The position numbers were made by a program, and so were the translations under genes. Below, in pieces: positions 46,387 through 54,020 of a DNA stretch of 64,000 nt (position 1 is its first letter; the number at the start of each line of letters is the position of its first letter). The notes under the pieces were generated by a model, which worked only from the letters and a program-made list of their open reading frames with translations, did not search any database and was not told the origin of the DNA. Source of the DNA: JANSWP01 sp041941305 (lineage in GTDB: Bacteria; Bacteroidota; Bacteroidia; Chitinophagales; Saprospiraceae); contig JBGTQJ010000038.1 in assembly GCA_041941305.1 (NCBI GenBank), positions 24,187-88,186 on the forward strand, read 5' to 3'.

Positions 46387-46476
46387 TAGTAGCTATGGAT
46401 TAATCGGGTAATTTATTTTTGAAATCAATTAATTGATTTTCAATGAATTAGGTTGAGGTGTAAAAATATTTTCGTG

Positions 46477-46497
46477 ATGCGTAAATATATTGCGTAG
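46477..46497. promoter_or_regulatory. Candidate WYL operator, site 2
   Basis: ATGCGTAA (46477-46484), 5-nt spacer, TTGCGTAG (46490-46497): the same architecture as site 1, with C to T changes at the same place in each arm. It is 111 bp from site 1, close to a whole number of helical turns, and about 104 bp upstream of the RNA ligase start. It probably overlaps or lies next to the ligase promoter. DNA looping between the sites is possible. Confidence 0.65.
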
Positions 46498-46600
46498 TTC
46501 CAGTGCCATCTTTGCATTGTAACAAATTCAAAGAATAATGAATTTAGAAAACTTATTCAAAACCTTGATTTAAAGGAAAAGATCAGGAGTTGAAAGTAAA

Positions 46601-47638
46601 ATGTTCAATAAAATGTTTAATCCAAATTTATTAAATAAAATGTTGGAGGAGGGTTATTTAAGAACCCAAAAGCATCCGAATCACGACCTATGGATATACA
46701 ATTATACCGCTACTGCCCAATACGAAGGCATCTGGAATGAAGTGACTTTGCAATGTAGAGGGTTGATTTTAAATGATGCCTATCAGGTGGTTGCCAGACC
46801 ATTTCCAAAATTTTTCAATTTGGGTGAACGAGAAAACCAAATCATCCCAAATGAACCTTTTGAGGTATATGAAAAAATGGATGGTTCATTGGGGATTTTG
46901 TATTGGATTGAAAATGAGCCATTTATCGCTACAAGAGGTTCCTTTACTAGTGCTCAGTCCCAAATCGCCAATCAAATACTAAAAACTAGATATCATCATT
47001 TAATTACAGATTTGGATAAGCGTAAAACCTATTTATTTGAAATCATTTACCCAGAGAACCGGATTGTGGTCAATTATGGTAATTGGAAGGATTTGGTTTT
47101 ACTGGCAATTATTGACAACCAGACAGGTGACGATTGTCCATTGGATGATATTGGGTTCCCGATGGTGACCAAATACGATGGCATCAAGGATATTGAAGAT
47201 TTGAAAGCCCTGGAAGTAGAAAATAAGGAAGGTTTTGTAGTGAAGTTCAAAAATGGTTTGCGATACAAAATCAAGTTTGAAGAATACGTGCGAATCCACA
47301 GAATCATCACTCAGGTTTCTACACTTTCCATTTGGGAATTCTTGAAATCCGGGCAATCATTTGAAGAAATGCTGGAACGCGTACCAGATGAATTTTATCA
47401 ATGGGTCAGAAAAACACGCACGCTTATGTTAGGGCAGTTTAAAGAAATAGAAGAACAGGCAAAAAAGGATTTTAAGGTTTTAGGATCCAGAAAAGAAACG
47501 GCTATCTATTTCAAAACTTGCCCTTATCCTTCTGTTCTTTTTGCCATGCTGGATGGTAAATCTTACGATGAAATCATTTGGCGAATGCTACGACCAGCAT
47601 TTGAAAAACCATTTGTTAATGTGGAGATGCGAGAATAG
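46601..47638 (+). CDS. T4 Rnl1-like RNA ligase
   Basis: A 345-residue ATP-dependent RNA ligase. Motif I is EKMDGSLG, with Lys92 as the adenylylated residue. Motif Ia-like GSFTSAQS, motif IIIa-like TYLFEIIYPENRIVVNYG, motif IV EGFVVKF and motif V YKIKFEEYV are all present. The C-terminal domain resembles T4 Rnl1. In phage T4 this ligase joins tRNA broken by the host anticodon nuclease, acting after Pnkp. Here the Pnkp gene is the next one, so 5'-kinase/3'-phosphatase healing and sealing are encoded together. The ATG at 46601 is used; an in-frame ATG at 46613 is an alternative. It is divergent from the WYL regulator. Confidence 0.92.
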   Translation: MFNKMFNPNLLNKMLEEGYLRTQKHPNHDLWIYNYTATAQYEGIWNEVTLQCRGLILNDAYQVVARPFPKFFNLGERENQIIPNEPFEVYEKMDGSLGILYWIENEPFIATRGSFTSAQSQIANQILKTRYHHLITDLDKRKTYLFEIIYPENRIVVNYGNWKDLVLLAIIDNQTGDDCPLDDIGFPMVTKYDGIKDIEDLKALEVENKEGFVVKFKNGLRYKIKFEEYVRIHRIITQVSTLSIWEFLKSGQSFEEMLERVPDEFYQWVRKTRTLMLGQFKEIEEQAKKDFKVLGSRKETAIYFKTCPYPSVLFAMLDGKSYDEIIWRMLRPAFEKPFVNVEMRE

Positions 47639-47650
47639 AGAAATGAGATG

Positions 47651-47708
47651 AGAAGCAAGAGTCAAGATACAAGACACAAGAATGTCTGGACTCTTGTCTC
47701 TTGCTTCT
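47651..47708. repeat. Word hairpin WH-7 between RNA ligase and Pnkp genes
   Basis: A 17-bp stem with one mismatch (47651-47667 with 47692-47708), built from AGCAAGA and CAAGA words. The loop holds a smaller AGACA / TGTCT hairpin. It starts 12 bp after the ligase stop codon and ends 29 bp before the Pnkp ATG. Confidence 0.75.
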
Positions 47709-47737
47709 TGATTCTTGCATCTTTTTAAAAAATAATC

Positions 47738-48613
47738 ATGAAAAAAGTAATCATATTACGTGGCTTACCTGCAAGTGGTAAATCTACGGAAGCAAAAAAA
47801 TTATTGGAAGCACATCCCAATGCTTATAAGCGCATCAATCGGGATGCACTGCGCGCGATGTTTGACAACAGCTATTTCAGCAAAGGCAATGAGAAATTTA
47901 TCAAGCGCATTCGCGATATCCTGATAGTTGAAGCATTACAAGCTGGAAAACATGTAATTGTAGATGATACCAATTTGTCTCAACGCAACATTACAAGAAT
48001 TCAGCAATTGGTACATAAATTCAATGCAGATAATAATGACCAGGTACAGGTGGAATTAAAGGAGATGGAAGCCTCATTGGCGGAGTGTATTGAACGAGAT
48101 AAAAACAGAGAAAAGAAAGTTGGTGAAAAAGTGATCCGCCAAATGTATCGTCGTTTTTTTGATGATGGTAAGGAGCGCTATGCAAAGCAGGATGCATCTT
48201 TACCCAAAGCCATTATTTGCGATTTGGATGGTACTTTGGCATTGTTGAATGGTCGGGACCCATTTGTTGCAATCAAATGTGAAGAAGATCTGTTGAATCA
48301 ACCTGTAGCCAATGTACTTACCAATTTTAAGCAATTGGGCTATACCATTATACTATTGTCAGGTAGAAGCGACTTGTACAAACCTCAAACGCTGAAATGG
48401 CTTGAAAAGCATCAGATCCAATTTGATTTTCTGCATATGCGACCACAAAAAGACAATCGCAAGGATTCTATATTCAAGACTGAATTGTTTGAAAAGGAGG
48501 TAAAAGGTAAGTACTATGTGGAATTCATTTTGGATGATAGGAATCAGGTCGTAAATATGTGGAGAGATGAATTGAAATTGCCTTGTTTCCAGGTTTACTA
48601 TGGTGATTTTTGA
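47738..48613 (+). CDS. T4-type polynucleotide 5'-kinase/3'-phosphatase
   Basis: A 291-residue two-domain enzyme that matches T4 Pnkp from end to end. The N-terminal P-loop kinase has GLPASGKST with Lys15 and Ser16, and the catalytic Asp36 in INRD. The C-terminal HAD-type phosphatase has CDLDGTLA with Asp162 and Asp164, then LLSGR and LDDRNQVVNMW. It heals RNA ends by adding a 5' phosphate and removing a 3' or 2',3'-cyclic phosphate, making the ends ready for the ligase. T4 Pnkp has 301 residues, so this is full length. It is flanked by WH-7 and WH-8. Confidence 0.94.
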   Translation: MKKVIILRGLPASGKSTEAKKLLEAHPNAYKRINRDALRAMFDNSYFSKGNEKFIKRIRDILIVEALQAGKHVIVDDTNLSQRNITRIQQLVHKFNADNNDQVQVELKEMEASLAECIERDKNREKKVGEKVIRQMYRRFFDDGKERYAKQDASLPKAIICDLDGTLALLNGRDPFVAIKCEEDLLNQPVANVLTNFKQLGYTIILLSGRSDLYKPQTLKWLEKHQIQFDFLHMRPQKDNRKDSIFKTELFEKEVKGKYYVEFILDDRNQVVNMWRDELKLPCFQVYYGDF

Positions 48614-48651
48614 GCGATTGGTATTTTCTGAACTAATTATAGTATCTGGAG

Positions 48652-48800
48652 GTTGGTTTGCTGGGTACTGGTTGCTGGGTTGATTTGTTGAAAAAATTTA
48701 GAATTGTGGGATCATAAAGTTTGATTCAATCTTGATTCCCAAGTTCCTTATAACAGAGCCTTACCAGCACCAAGCAAACCAGCAACCAGCAAACCAGCAC
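48652..48800. repeat. Word hairpin WH-8 between Pnkp and MBL-fold genes
   Basis: An inverted repeat of words GGTTTGCTGG and GGTTGCTGGGTT on the left (48652-48681), matched by AACCAGCAACCAGC and AAACCAGC on the right (48774-48800). The best paired stretch is 13 bp with one bulge (48668-48681 with 48777-48789). It lies between the Pnkp stop and the MBL-fold start and contains about 90 nt of loop. Confidence 0.6.
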
Positions 48801-48832
48801 CAAGCATAAAGAGGATATAAAATTTTCGAAAT

Positions 48833-49780
48833 ATGTTTCTACCTGAAGTAAAGAGCAAAATTGATGAAGACATCTCTATCCTGCTAAAGAAGACCAATCA
48901 TCCCTGGAATTACATTTGCGAATGTGGAGAAGCAAGTGAACTGACAGTTAAAGAATGTCAAAATACCAATGCCATTTTTATAAGCCACACGCATATCGAT
49001 CATTTTATAAATTTTGACACCATTATTCGTCACCAATTGGGCTTGGAAAGAAAAGTGACAATATGTGGACCTGAAGGAATTGCTCAGCAAATTCGTTCTA
49101 AAATACTCGGTTATTCCTGGAATTTGATAGAAAAAGGATCACTTATTTATGAAATTAGAGAAATTATAAGGGAAGATTTAATTCATTTATATGAGTTGGA
49201 ACCACCACTTTGGAAACTTAAAAAAACAGGAGAAATCACCGAAAATACTGTCTTCCAAACAAAAGAATTTCGGGTAGAATTTTGTATCTTAGATCATAAG
49301 ATTCCTTCAATCGCGTACCTTTTTATTGAACCAGATTTTTTGAGTATAAACCTTGAAAACAGTGGGTTTAATGGCGGTAAATGGGTAGCTGAACTGAAAA
49401 AGGCTTTCACAGAAAAAATGCCAGAGACTTCCATTGAGATTCAGGGAAAAAGTCATGTTGCGAAGGCTTTATTTCATCTTTTGAAATACAAGAAAGGACA
49501 TCGTTTAGGTGTGATAATGGACCATGCGCCAAATGAAAGCAATCATGCAAAAATTAAACTTCTTTTTGATTCAACTGATGTGGTTTTTATCGAATGCTTC
49601 TTCAAAGATGAGGATAAGGATTTGGCGATTAGTCATTTTCATAGTTATGCCTTAGCATCTGGGAAAATTATGAAGGAAAGTGGAGTTAAAAATGCTATTC
49701 CAGTACATTTTTCAAGAAAGTATAAGGAAGAAGAAGTTGAGGAGTTGATACAAGAATTTGAAATGGCATTTAAAGGCTGA
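48833..49780 (+). CDS. Metallo-beta-lactamase-fold hydrolase, RNase Z-like
   Basis: A 315-residue protein with the metal motif SHTHIDHF (His-x-His-x-Asp-His), then further metal ligands in VIMDHAPNESN and a C-terminal HFSRKYKEEE. The pattern (HxHxDH, a later Asp-His, and a C-terminal helix) fits RNase Z or a close relative that cleaves tRNA 3' trailers or acts on RNA. A DUF-like exosite insertion is present in the middle. It is 219 bp downstream of the Pnkp gene, separated only by WH-8, so I infer a functional link to RNA repair. Cleavage of a damaged or trailing RNA end before healing and sealing would be a reasonable role. Confidence 0.75.
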   Translation: MFLPEVKSKIDEDISILLKKTNHPWNYICECGEASELTVKECQNTNAIFISHTHIDHFINFDTIIRHQLGLERKVTICGPEGIAQQIRSKILGYSWNLIEKGSLIYEIREIIREDLIHLYELEPPLWKLKKTGEITENTVFQTKEFRVEFCILDHKIPSIAYLFIEPDFLSINLENSGFNGGKWVAELKKAFTEKMPETSIEIQGKSHVAKALFHLLKYKKGHRLGVIMDHAPNESNHAKIKLLFDSTDVVFIECFFKDEDKDLAISHFHSYALASGKIMKESGVKNAIPVHFSRKYKEEEVEELIQEFEMAFKG

Positions 49781-49846
49781 TTTTTTTATCAAATTATCTT
49801 TCTTCAATAATTCCTTTTTTTCCTAAAATGGGGAAGACCTGACAGG

Positions 49847-51408
49847 TGGGGTGTCGAAAGTTGGAAAAAAAAATTCCCCGCATTTTTGTGATTTTGGTTC
49901 AACTAAAATCAGATGCGAGGAAAAGAAAATCACTCAAAGGTAAATCCTTGGAAGGACAAAGCCAAACGGCACCGTGAGGAAAAAGAAGCTGTAAAAAGGC
50001 GCATAAAAGAGCTAAAGAAAAGTAGAGATGGTTGGAAGCAAAAAGCCCAGTTTTTTCAAGCGGAAAATGTCCAACTAAAACGGGATATGAGATGGACTGG
50101 AAAGTCAAGAGTCAAGACTGAAGAAGTACGTGCCAAACAGCACCAATTTCCTGTAAGGGTGGTCATGCTGGTTTTGTGGTTTCGGCATCAGGGCAACTGC
50201 AGCCTTCGGAGTTGCTGCCAGGTTTTAGGAGTATTGAATATGGTTTTACATTTGGAATTGAAAGTACCCCATCATTCAACTATTGCGCTGTGGGATAAGA
50301 AAATAGGACATTATCGATTACATCAAAGTATAGCAGCTGGGGGCGAGTGGGTTATCATTCTAGATGAAAGCGTGAGCCTGGGACAACAGAAATTATTATT
50401 AATTCTGGGGGTGCAGCTGGGGGTGTATAAATTTGAAAAGGCCTTGAGTTTTGAAGAGGTACAATTGCTGAGTTTAGGCATCGGTAAATCGTGGAAAAGC
50501 AAGGAAATTGCCTTACTTATCGAAGCCCTCAAAGCGAAAGGCTGTAAGATTATTTATGCAGTTTGCGACAGTGGCAGGAATCTATTGAGAGCTTTGGAAA
50601 TCAGTCAGATAAGCTACATTCAGGACTGCACTCATGCACTTAGTTTGTTGATAGAAAAAGAGTACAAGGACAAAGAACCTTTTGTGAGTTTTTCCAGAAG
50701 GTGTGTACTGTTGAAAAGGCAGGTGGTGTTGAGCAAATATGCCGCTATTATGCCGCCTACTCAAAGGAGTAAAGCCCGTTTTTTAAATTTGGATGGGCTA
50801 AGCCAATGGGCATATAAAACCCTCCGGTTATTGGCTGCACTGCGCACTAAAGCTAATCAGGAAGAGCTTGTGGAAAAGATTGCATGGTTGGAAGAATACA
50901 CCCTTTTGATTGAGCAGATGTACCAAGTATGCCAAACCATGAAGAAGGTTTTTGCAATTCTTAAAAATCAAGGACTGTCGGAACAAACCGCCGAAGATTG
51001 CATGGACTTGTTGGAAAAGTCAGATGCGCCGGAAATTTTCAAAGAAGGGATTCGAACATATTTGCATCGAAATAGAACGATTTTACCAGACCTTGAAAAA
51101 GTGATTTGTTGCTCAGACATTATTGAATCCTTCTTTGGCAAGTTTAAAAATCGCACTGCTTCCAATGCTCAAAATGCTATCACCGATTCCTGTTTGAGTA
51201 TTCCAAACTACGGATTGAATTTTGATTTGCCGAGTGTAAAAAAAGCCTTAGAGAATGTCAAAATTGTTGATTTAAAACAGTGGAAAAAGCAAAATTTGAA
51301 AGATTCCTTAATCCGCCAAAAAAGAAAAATGTATGCAGATACAGGTTGAAAAACATCAAAAAATGGGGGGAACTTTTTTAAAAAAACACCCCCACTTTCG
51401 ACGCCCCA
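49847..51408. mobile_element. Insertion sequence inserted into IS110 remnant
   Basis: A segment of about 1.56 kb with inverted terminal repeats: the left end reads TGGGGTGTCGAAAGTTGG (49847 onwards) and the right end, reversed, TGGGGCGTCGAAAGTGGG; both continue to TTCCCC.CATTTTT. It contains one transposase gene. Its left end lies in the palindrome ACCTGACAGGT (49837-49847). No clear target duplication is seen. It sits at the point where the IS110 gene is cut. Confidence 0.75.
49913..51349 (+). CDS. DDE-type transposase
   Basis: A 478-residue protein. The N-terminal 80 residues are very basic and coiled (KENHSKVNPWKDKAKRHREEKEAVKRRIKELKK), as expected for DNA binding. The catalytic core has a DDE-like triad: Asp in IILDESVSLG, Asp in YAVCDSGRNLL, and Glu in SDIIESFFGKFKNR. 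It is flanked by inverted repeats that begin TGGGG.GTCGAAAGT, so it is the transposase of the enclosing IS. I do not recognise the family with certainty. It is read on the strand opposite to the IS110 gene that it interrupts. Confidence 0.75.
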   Translation: MRGKENHSKVNPWKDKAKRHREEKEAVKRRIKELKKSRDGWKQKAQFFQAENVQLKRDMRWTGKSRVKTEEVRAKQHQFPVRVVMLVLWFRHQGNCSLRSCCQVLGVLNMVLHLELKVPHHSTIALWDKKIGHYRLHQSIAAGGEWVIILDESVSLGQQKLLLILGVQLGVYKFEKALSFEEVQLLSLGIGKSWKSKEIALLIEALKAKGCKIIYAVCDSGRNLLRALEISQISYIQDCTHALSLLIEKEYKDKEPFVSFSRRCVLLKRQVVLSKYAAIMPPTQRSKARFLNLDGLSQWAYKTLRLLAALRTKANQEELVEKIAWLEEYTLLIEQMYQVCQTMKKVFAILKNQGLSEQTAEDCMDLLEKSDAPEIFKEGIRTYLHRNRTILPDLEKVICCSDIIESFFGKFKNRTASNAQNAITDSCLSIPNYGLNFDLPSVKKALENVKIVDLKQWKKQNLKDSLIRQKRKMYADTG

Positions 51409-52152
51409 TCTAACAGATGTTCCAGAATCATGAGAAGAAGGTACAATACCAATAAATTTAGCTAGCTGCCGGTCGTGCTGAAAACTATCTAATCCACCTG
51501 TTGCACACAAAAGCGCTCTAGCTGTCTTTGCACCAATACCTACCACAGAGGTGATTTGTGCCATTTGACGTTCATGTTCTTCATCTGATAAGGTATTGAT
51601 CTCTTCTTCTAACATCTCAATTTGTTTATTCACCGTTTCCAAGGTTTGCTCAAAAGCTTGCTTGACTTTCTGATGAACAATTGATTGATAGCTTAAAGCA
51701 TGTAATTGATTGCGTAGCATCTGACGCTGCTTTTTCAAAGCACTCAATGAATGCAGCAACTGCTTGCGTTTTCGAATTGATTCTTTTTCCATTTTATACA
51801 AAGGTAAATCTAAACTTTGACCCATCATCGCCAGGGCTTTGGCACTCTGGCGGTCAGTCTTGTTGATAATGCCAAGTGCTTTGATAAAATGACAACTCTG
51901 GTTCGGATTCACCGCCGCTACTGCAATACCGCTTTGGCTTAATTGTTCCAGCAATTCAGAGCTATAACTTGCTGTATGTTCAAGAACACACATCGTCTCA
52001 GCTGGATTTAAGTTTTCAATCCAGCTCGAAATGCTTGACTTTGTGTTTTCTAGTTGACTAAAACTCGGTTTTGAGTTGGATAAACAGCATAAATCCAAGG
52101 TGGTCATGCTAACATCAATACCATAAATAATTCTGTAAGTGTCCTTTTTCAT
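51409..52152 (-). pseudogene. IS110 family transposase, 3' end lost
   Basis: The first 248 residues of an IS110 (DEDD) transposase are intact: IIYGIDVSMTTLDLCC (first Asp), CVLEHTASYSSELLEQL (Glu), NPNQSCHFIKALGIINKTDRQSAKALA (Asp), and the middle helix region up to GIVPSSHDSGTSVR. The sequence then runs into the inserted IS, which supplies a short nonsense tail to a stop at 51208. The missing C-terminal catalytic Ser domain is not found on the other side of the insertion, so the element is both interrupted and deleted. The ATG at 52152 is the natural start. Confidence 0.85.
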
Positions 52153-52182
52153 GAGTGAAAGATTTTTGATCATCATCGTCAC

Positions 52183-52330
52183 ACGGGGTCTAAAGCCCTA
52201 ATGAACTGTCCGATCTTTTAAAGTAGGAGAGTGGGACTTTACATCCCGAACTGCTTCGAAAGCAAATGACTCATCGGTCTTTTTCCACTCTCCGGTTTTC
52301 AAATTTAATTATCTTTCACTTTTTTGATGC
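52183..52330 (-). ncRNA. Candidate IS110 bridge RNA region
   Basis: IS110 elements encode a bridge RNA in the non-coding end upstream of the transposase. In that position here, a 9-bp stem GGAGAGTGG (52226-52234) with CCACTCTCC (52285-52293) encloses about 50 nt with further small hairpins (GCTTCGAAAGC). I infer the candidate from location and fold; the exact ends and guide loops cannot be read from one truncated copy. Confidence 0.35.
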
Positions 52331-52938
52331 CATCGCAATGTACGATGACTGAATAAATCGACCTTCCCTAGTTGCTTAAGATTCATAGCCAGGATTGTAC
52401 GGTAAAAAATGGTATTTAAATATAATAAATTGTTCAATGCGAAGTGCTTTTAGTACCTTTTGTTTAGGTGAGCACTTATGTAACCTATCCAGAAGGTAAT
52501 CCCATATTCAATTTCCCTCATACATCCCTAACCTGTCATGGTTTTCCTCTAAAAATCCAAGCCAGTTCAGGAACCAAGGTGCATTCGAGAAATTGATAGT
52601 CGTTTCGGTACCCAAGCTATTGCTTATTAGTTCATAATTGAGGCATTCTTTCCTTTCCTATTCACAAAAGTACCCGTCCCTCCATCATCAGCAAGCACCA
52701 CTACCTTATCGGACACATTTTTGAAAAACTATGTGAGGCTCGTAACCATCCCCTTCCCACTCACACATACTTTTAAAAAAATATGACCGATTGCTTGCAG
52801 ATGATTTCGCTTTGGGAAAAGTCAGTTCCATTCAAGGGAAGGATACCTCAATTATGAATAAAAAAGAGCGATGCCCACCCTTGTACCTCCACTCAAAAAA
52901 GGGAAGTTTCCTTATTATAAATATCGAAAATTGGACGG
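52331..52938. other. Gene-poor region between IS110 remnant and radC-like gene
   Basis: About 600 bases without a convincing gene. On the minus strand it encodes only short open stretches, broken by stops: for instance one reading SLGTETTINFSNAPWFLNWLGFLEE near 52550-52620 and another reading DKVVVLADDGGTGTFVNRKGK near 52640-52710. These could be fragments of a decayed gene, but I could not assign them. Confidence 0.35.
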
Positions 52939-53397
52939 ATGGGTAAAGCAAATATTTTTCAGGTTTCTGAGATCGAACTTACTTACAAAAGCAAGGTCAA
53001 AGCTGCCGATAGACCTAAAATCACCGATTCACAAAGTGCCTATGACATATTGATGAATCATTGGAGTGATTCGATTGAATTTGTAGAAGAGTTCAATATT
53101 CTTCTTTTGAATCGGGCAAATCGGGTATTGGGATTTATCAACCTTTCTAAAGGCGGAGTCACCGCAACTGTGGTTGACATAAAATTGGTTTTTGCAGCAG
53201 CATTAAAAGGAAATGCAAGCGCTGTCATTCTTTCTCACAATCATCCTTCCGGAAGTCTTTTCCCTAGTCAGCATGACAGAGATCTAACAAACAAATTGGT
53301 ACAAGCTGGTGAATTGTTGGATATTTCAATTCTCGATCATTTAATTGTCTCTCCTTTTAGTTACTTTTCTTTCAAGGACGAAGGGATGCTAAGTTAA
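52939..53397 (+). CDS. RadC/JAB-domain protein (mobile-element type)
   Basis: A 152-residue single-domain RadC-like protein with the JAMM metal motif ILSHNHPSGSLFPSQHD (His-x-His-Pro-x7-10-Asp) and the upstream EFNILLLNRANRVLGFINLSKGG strand pair. Short RadC proteins of this form are common on integrated elements and plasmids; the biochemical activity of the group is not established. It is 0.55 kb downstream of the IS110 remnant and precedes the small HTH gene and the ArdC-like gene, which fits an element backbone. Confidence 0.88.
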   Translation: MGKANIFQVSEIELTYKSKVKAADRPKITDSQSAYDILMNHWSDSIEFVEEFNILLLNRANRVLGFINLSKGGVTATVVDIKLVFAAALKGNASAVILSHNHPSGSLFPSQHDRDLTNKLVQAGELLDISILDHLIVSPFSYFSFKDEGMLS

Positions 53398-53679
53398 ATA
53401 TTGAATTCTTTATGATAACACGAAATGAAAAAAGGACTTGCATTTTTACACGAACTGTGCTACACTACTAGTGCATGAGGAATTAAGTTATGGATAGGTT
53501 ATGGGAGCGTATTTTGTGCCTAACCGAGGCACGAGAAGTAAAGATCCCGATAGCTATCGGGAAAGCTACCTGAACGACGAGTAACTAAGGGTAGGTGCAA
53601 AAGAAGCCGCATTACCTGTTCAAAATTTAGTTCCTTAGGCACTACTGTAAATGAGGAATATGAAAAGAACCAAATCAAT
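53398..53679. other. Intergenic region with TCCCGATAGCTATCGGGA palindrome
   Basis: About 280 bases. A perfect 18-bp palindrome, TCCCGATAGCTATCGGGA, lies at 53545-53562, and GTGCCTAACCGAGGCAC just upstream (53516-53532) forms a small hairpin. The palindrome is of a type that recurs in many Bacteroidota genomes. No gene was recognised. Confidence 0.5.
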
Positions 53680-53898
53680 ATGAAAGAAATAGATTTTTAT
53701 GTTTATCGGGAAGAACTACTACAATATGGGATTGAAATGAGAACCCTATATAGTTGGCAAAATGGCGAACGACGACCTTCTTATGAAAATTTGATTTTGA
53801 TAGCTCATATCATGAACCTTCCCATTGGCGATTTGGTAAAATGGTTCGCTATTACTTTTCCCCGAAATAAAAAAACGACTTACAAAACGATTAGATAA
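53680..53898 (+). CDS. Small XRE-like helix-turn-helix protein
   Basis: A 72-residue protein. The part EMRTLYSWQNGERRPSYENLILIAHIMNLPIGDLVKW looks like the second half of an XRE-type HTH (turn, recognition helix with SWQNGERRPS, then the dimerising helices); the first helix (EELLQYG) is short. It could be a minimal repressor or a truncated one. It is followed by the ArdC-like gene after 122 bp, so it may control the element. The ATG at 53680 is the only good start. Confidence 0.6.
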   Translation: MKEIDFYVYREELLQYGIEMRTLYSWQNGERRPSYENLILIAHIMNLPIGDLVKWFAITFPRNKKTTYKTIR

Positions 53899-54020
53899 CA
53901 GGAAGTTATCAGCTTTCCCCTTTGCTACCCTTCTATACCTATTCTTCTGCTGTATTCTCTTTCCATTCATGCTAAAATGTCCTGGACAAACAACATTTCT
54001 TCATTCAAAACTCAATTTTT

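Noticed and set aside
51208..51408. C-terminal extension of the IS110 frame
   Set aside because: These residues come from the inserted IS read on the opposite strand. They do not belong to the IS110 protein.
52400..52870. Short minus-strand frames in the gene-poor region
   Set aside because: They are shorter than 55 codons, broken by stops and without a recognised family. They are noted only as possible decay products.
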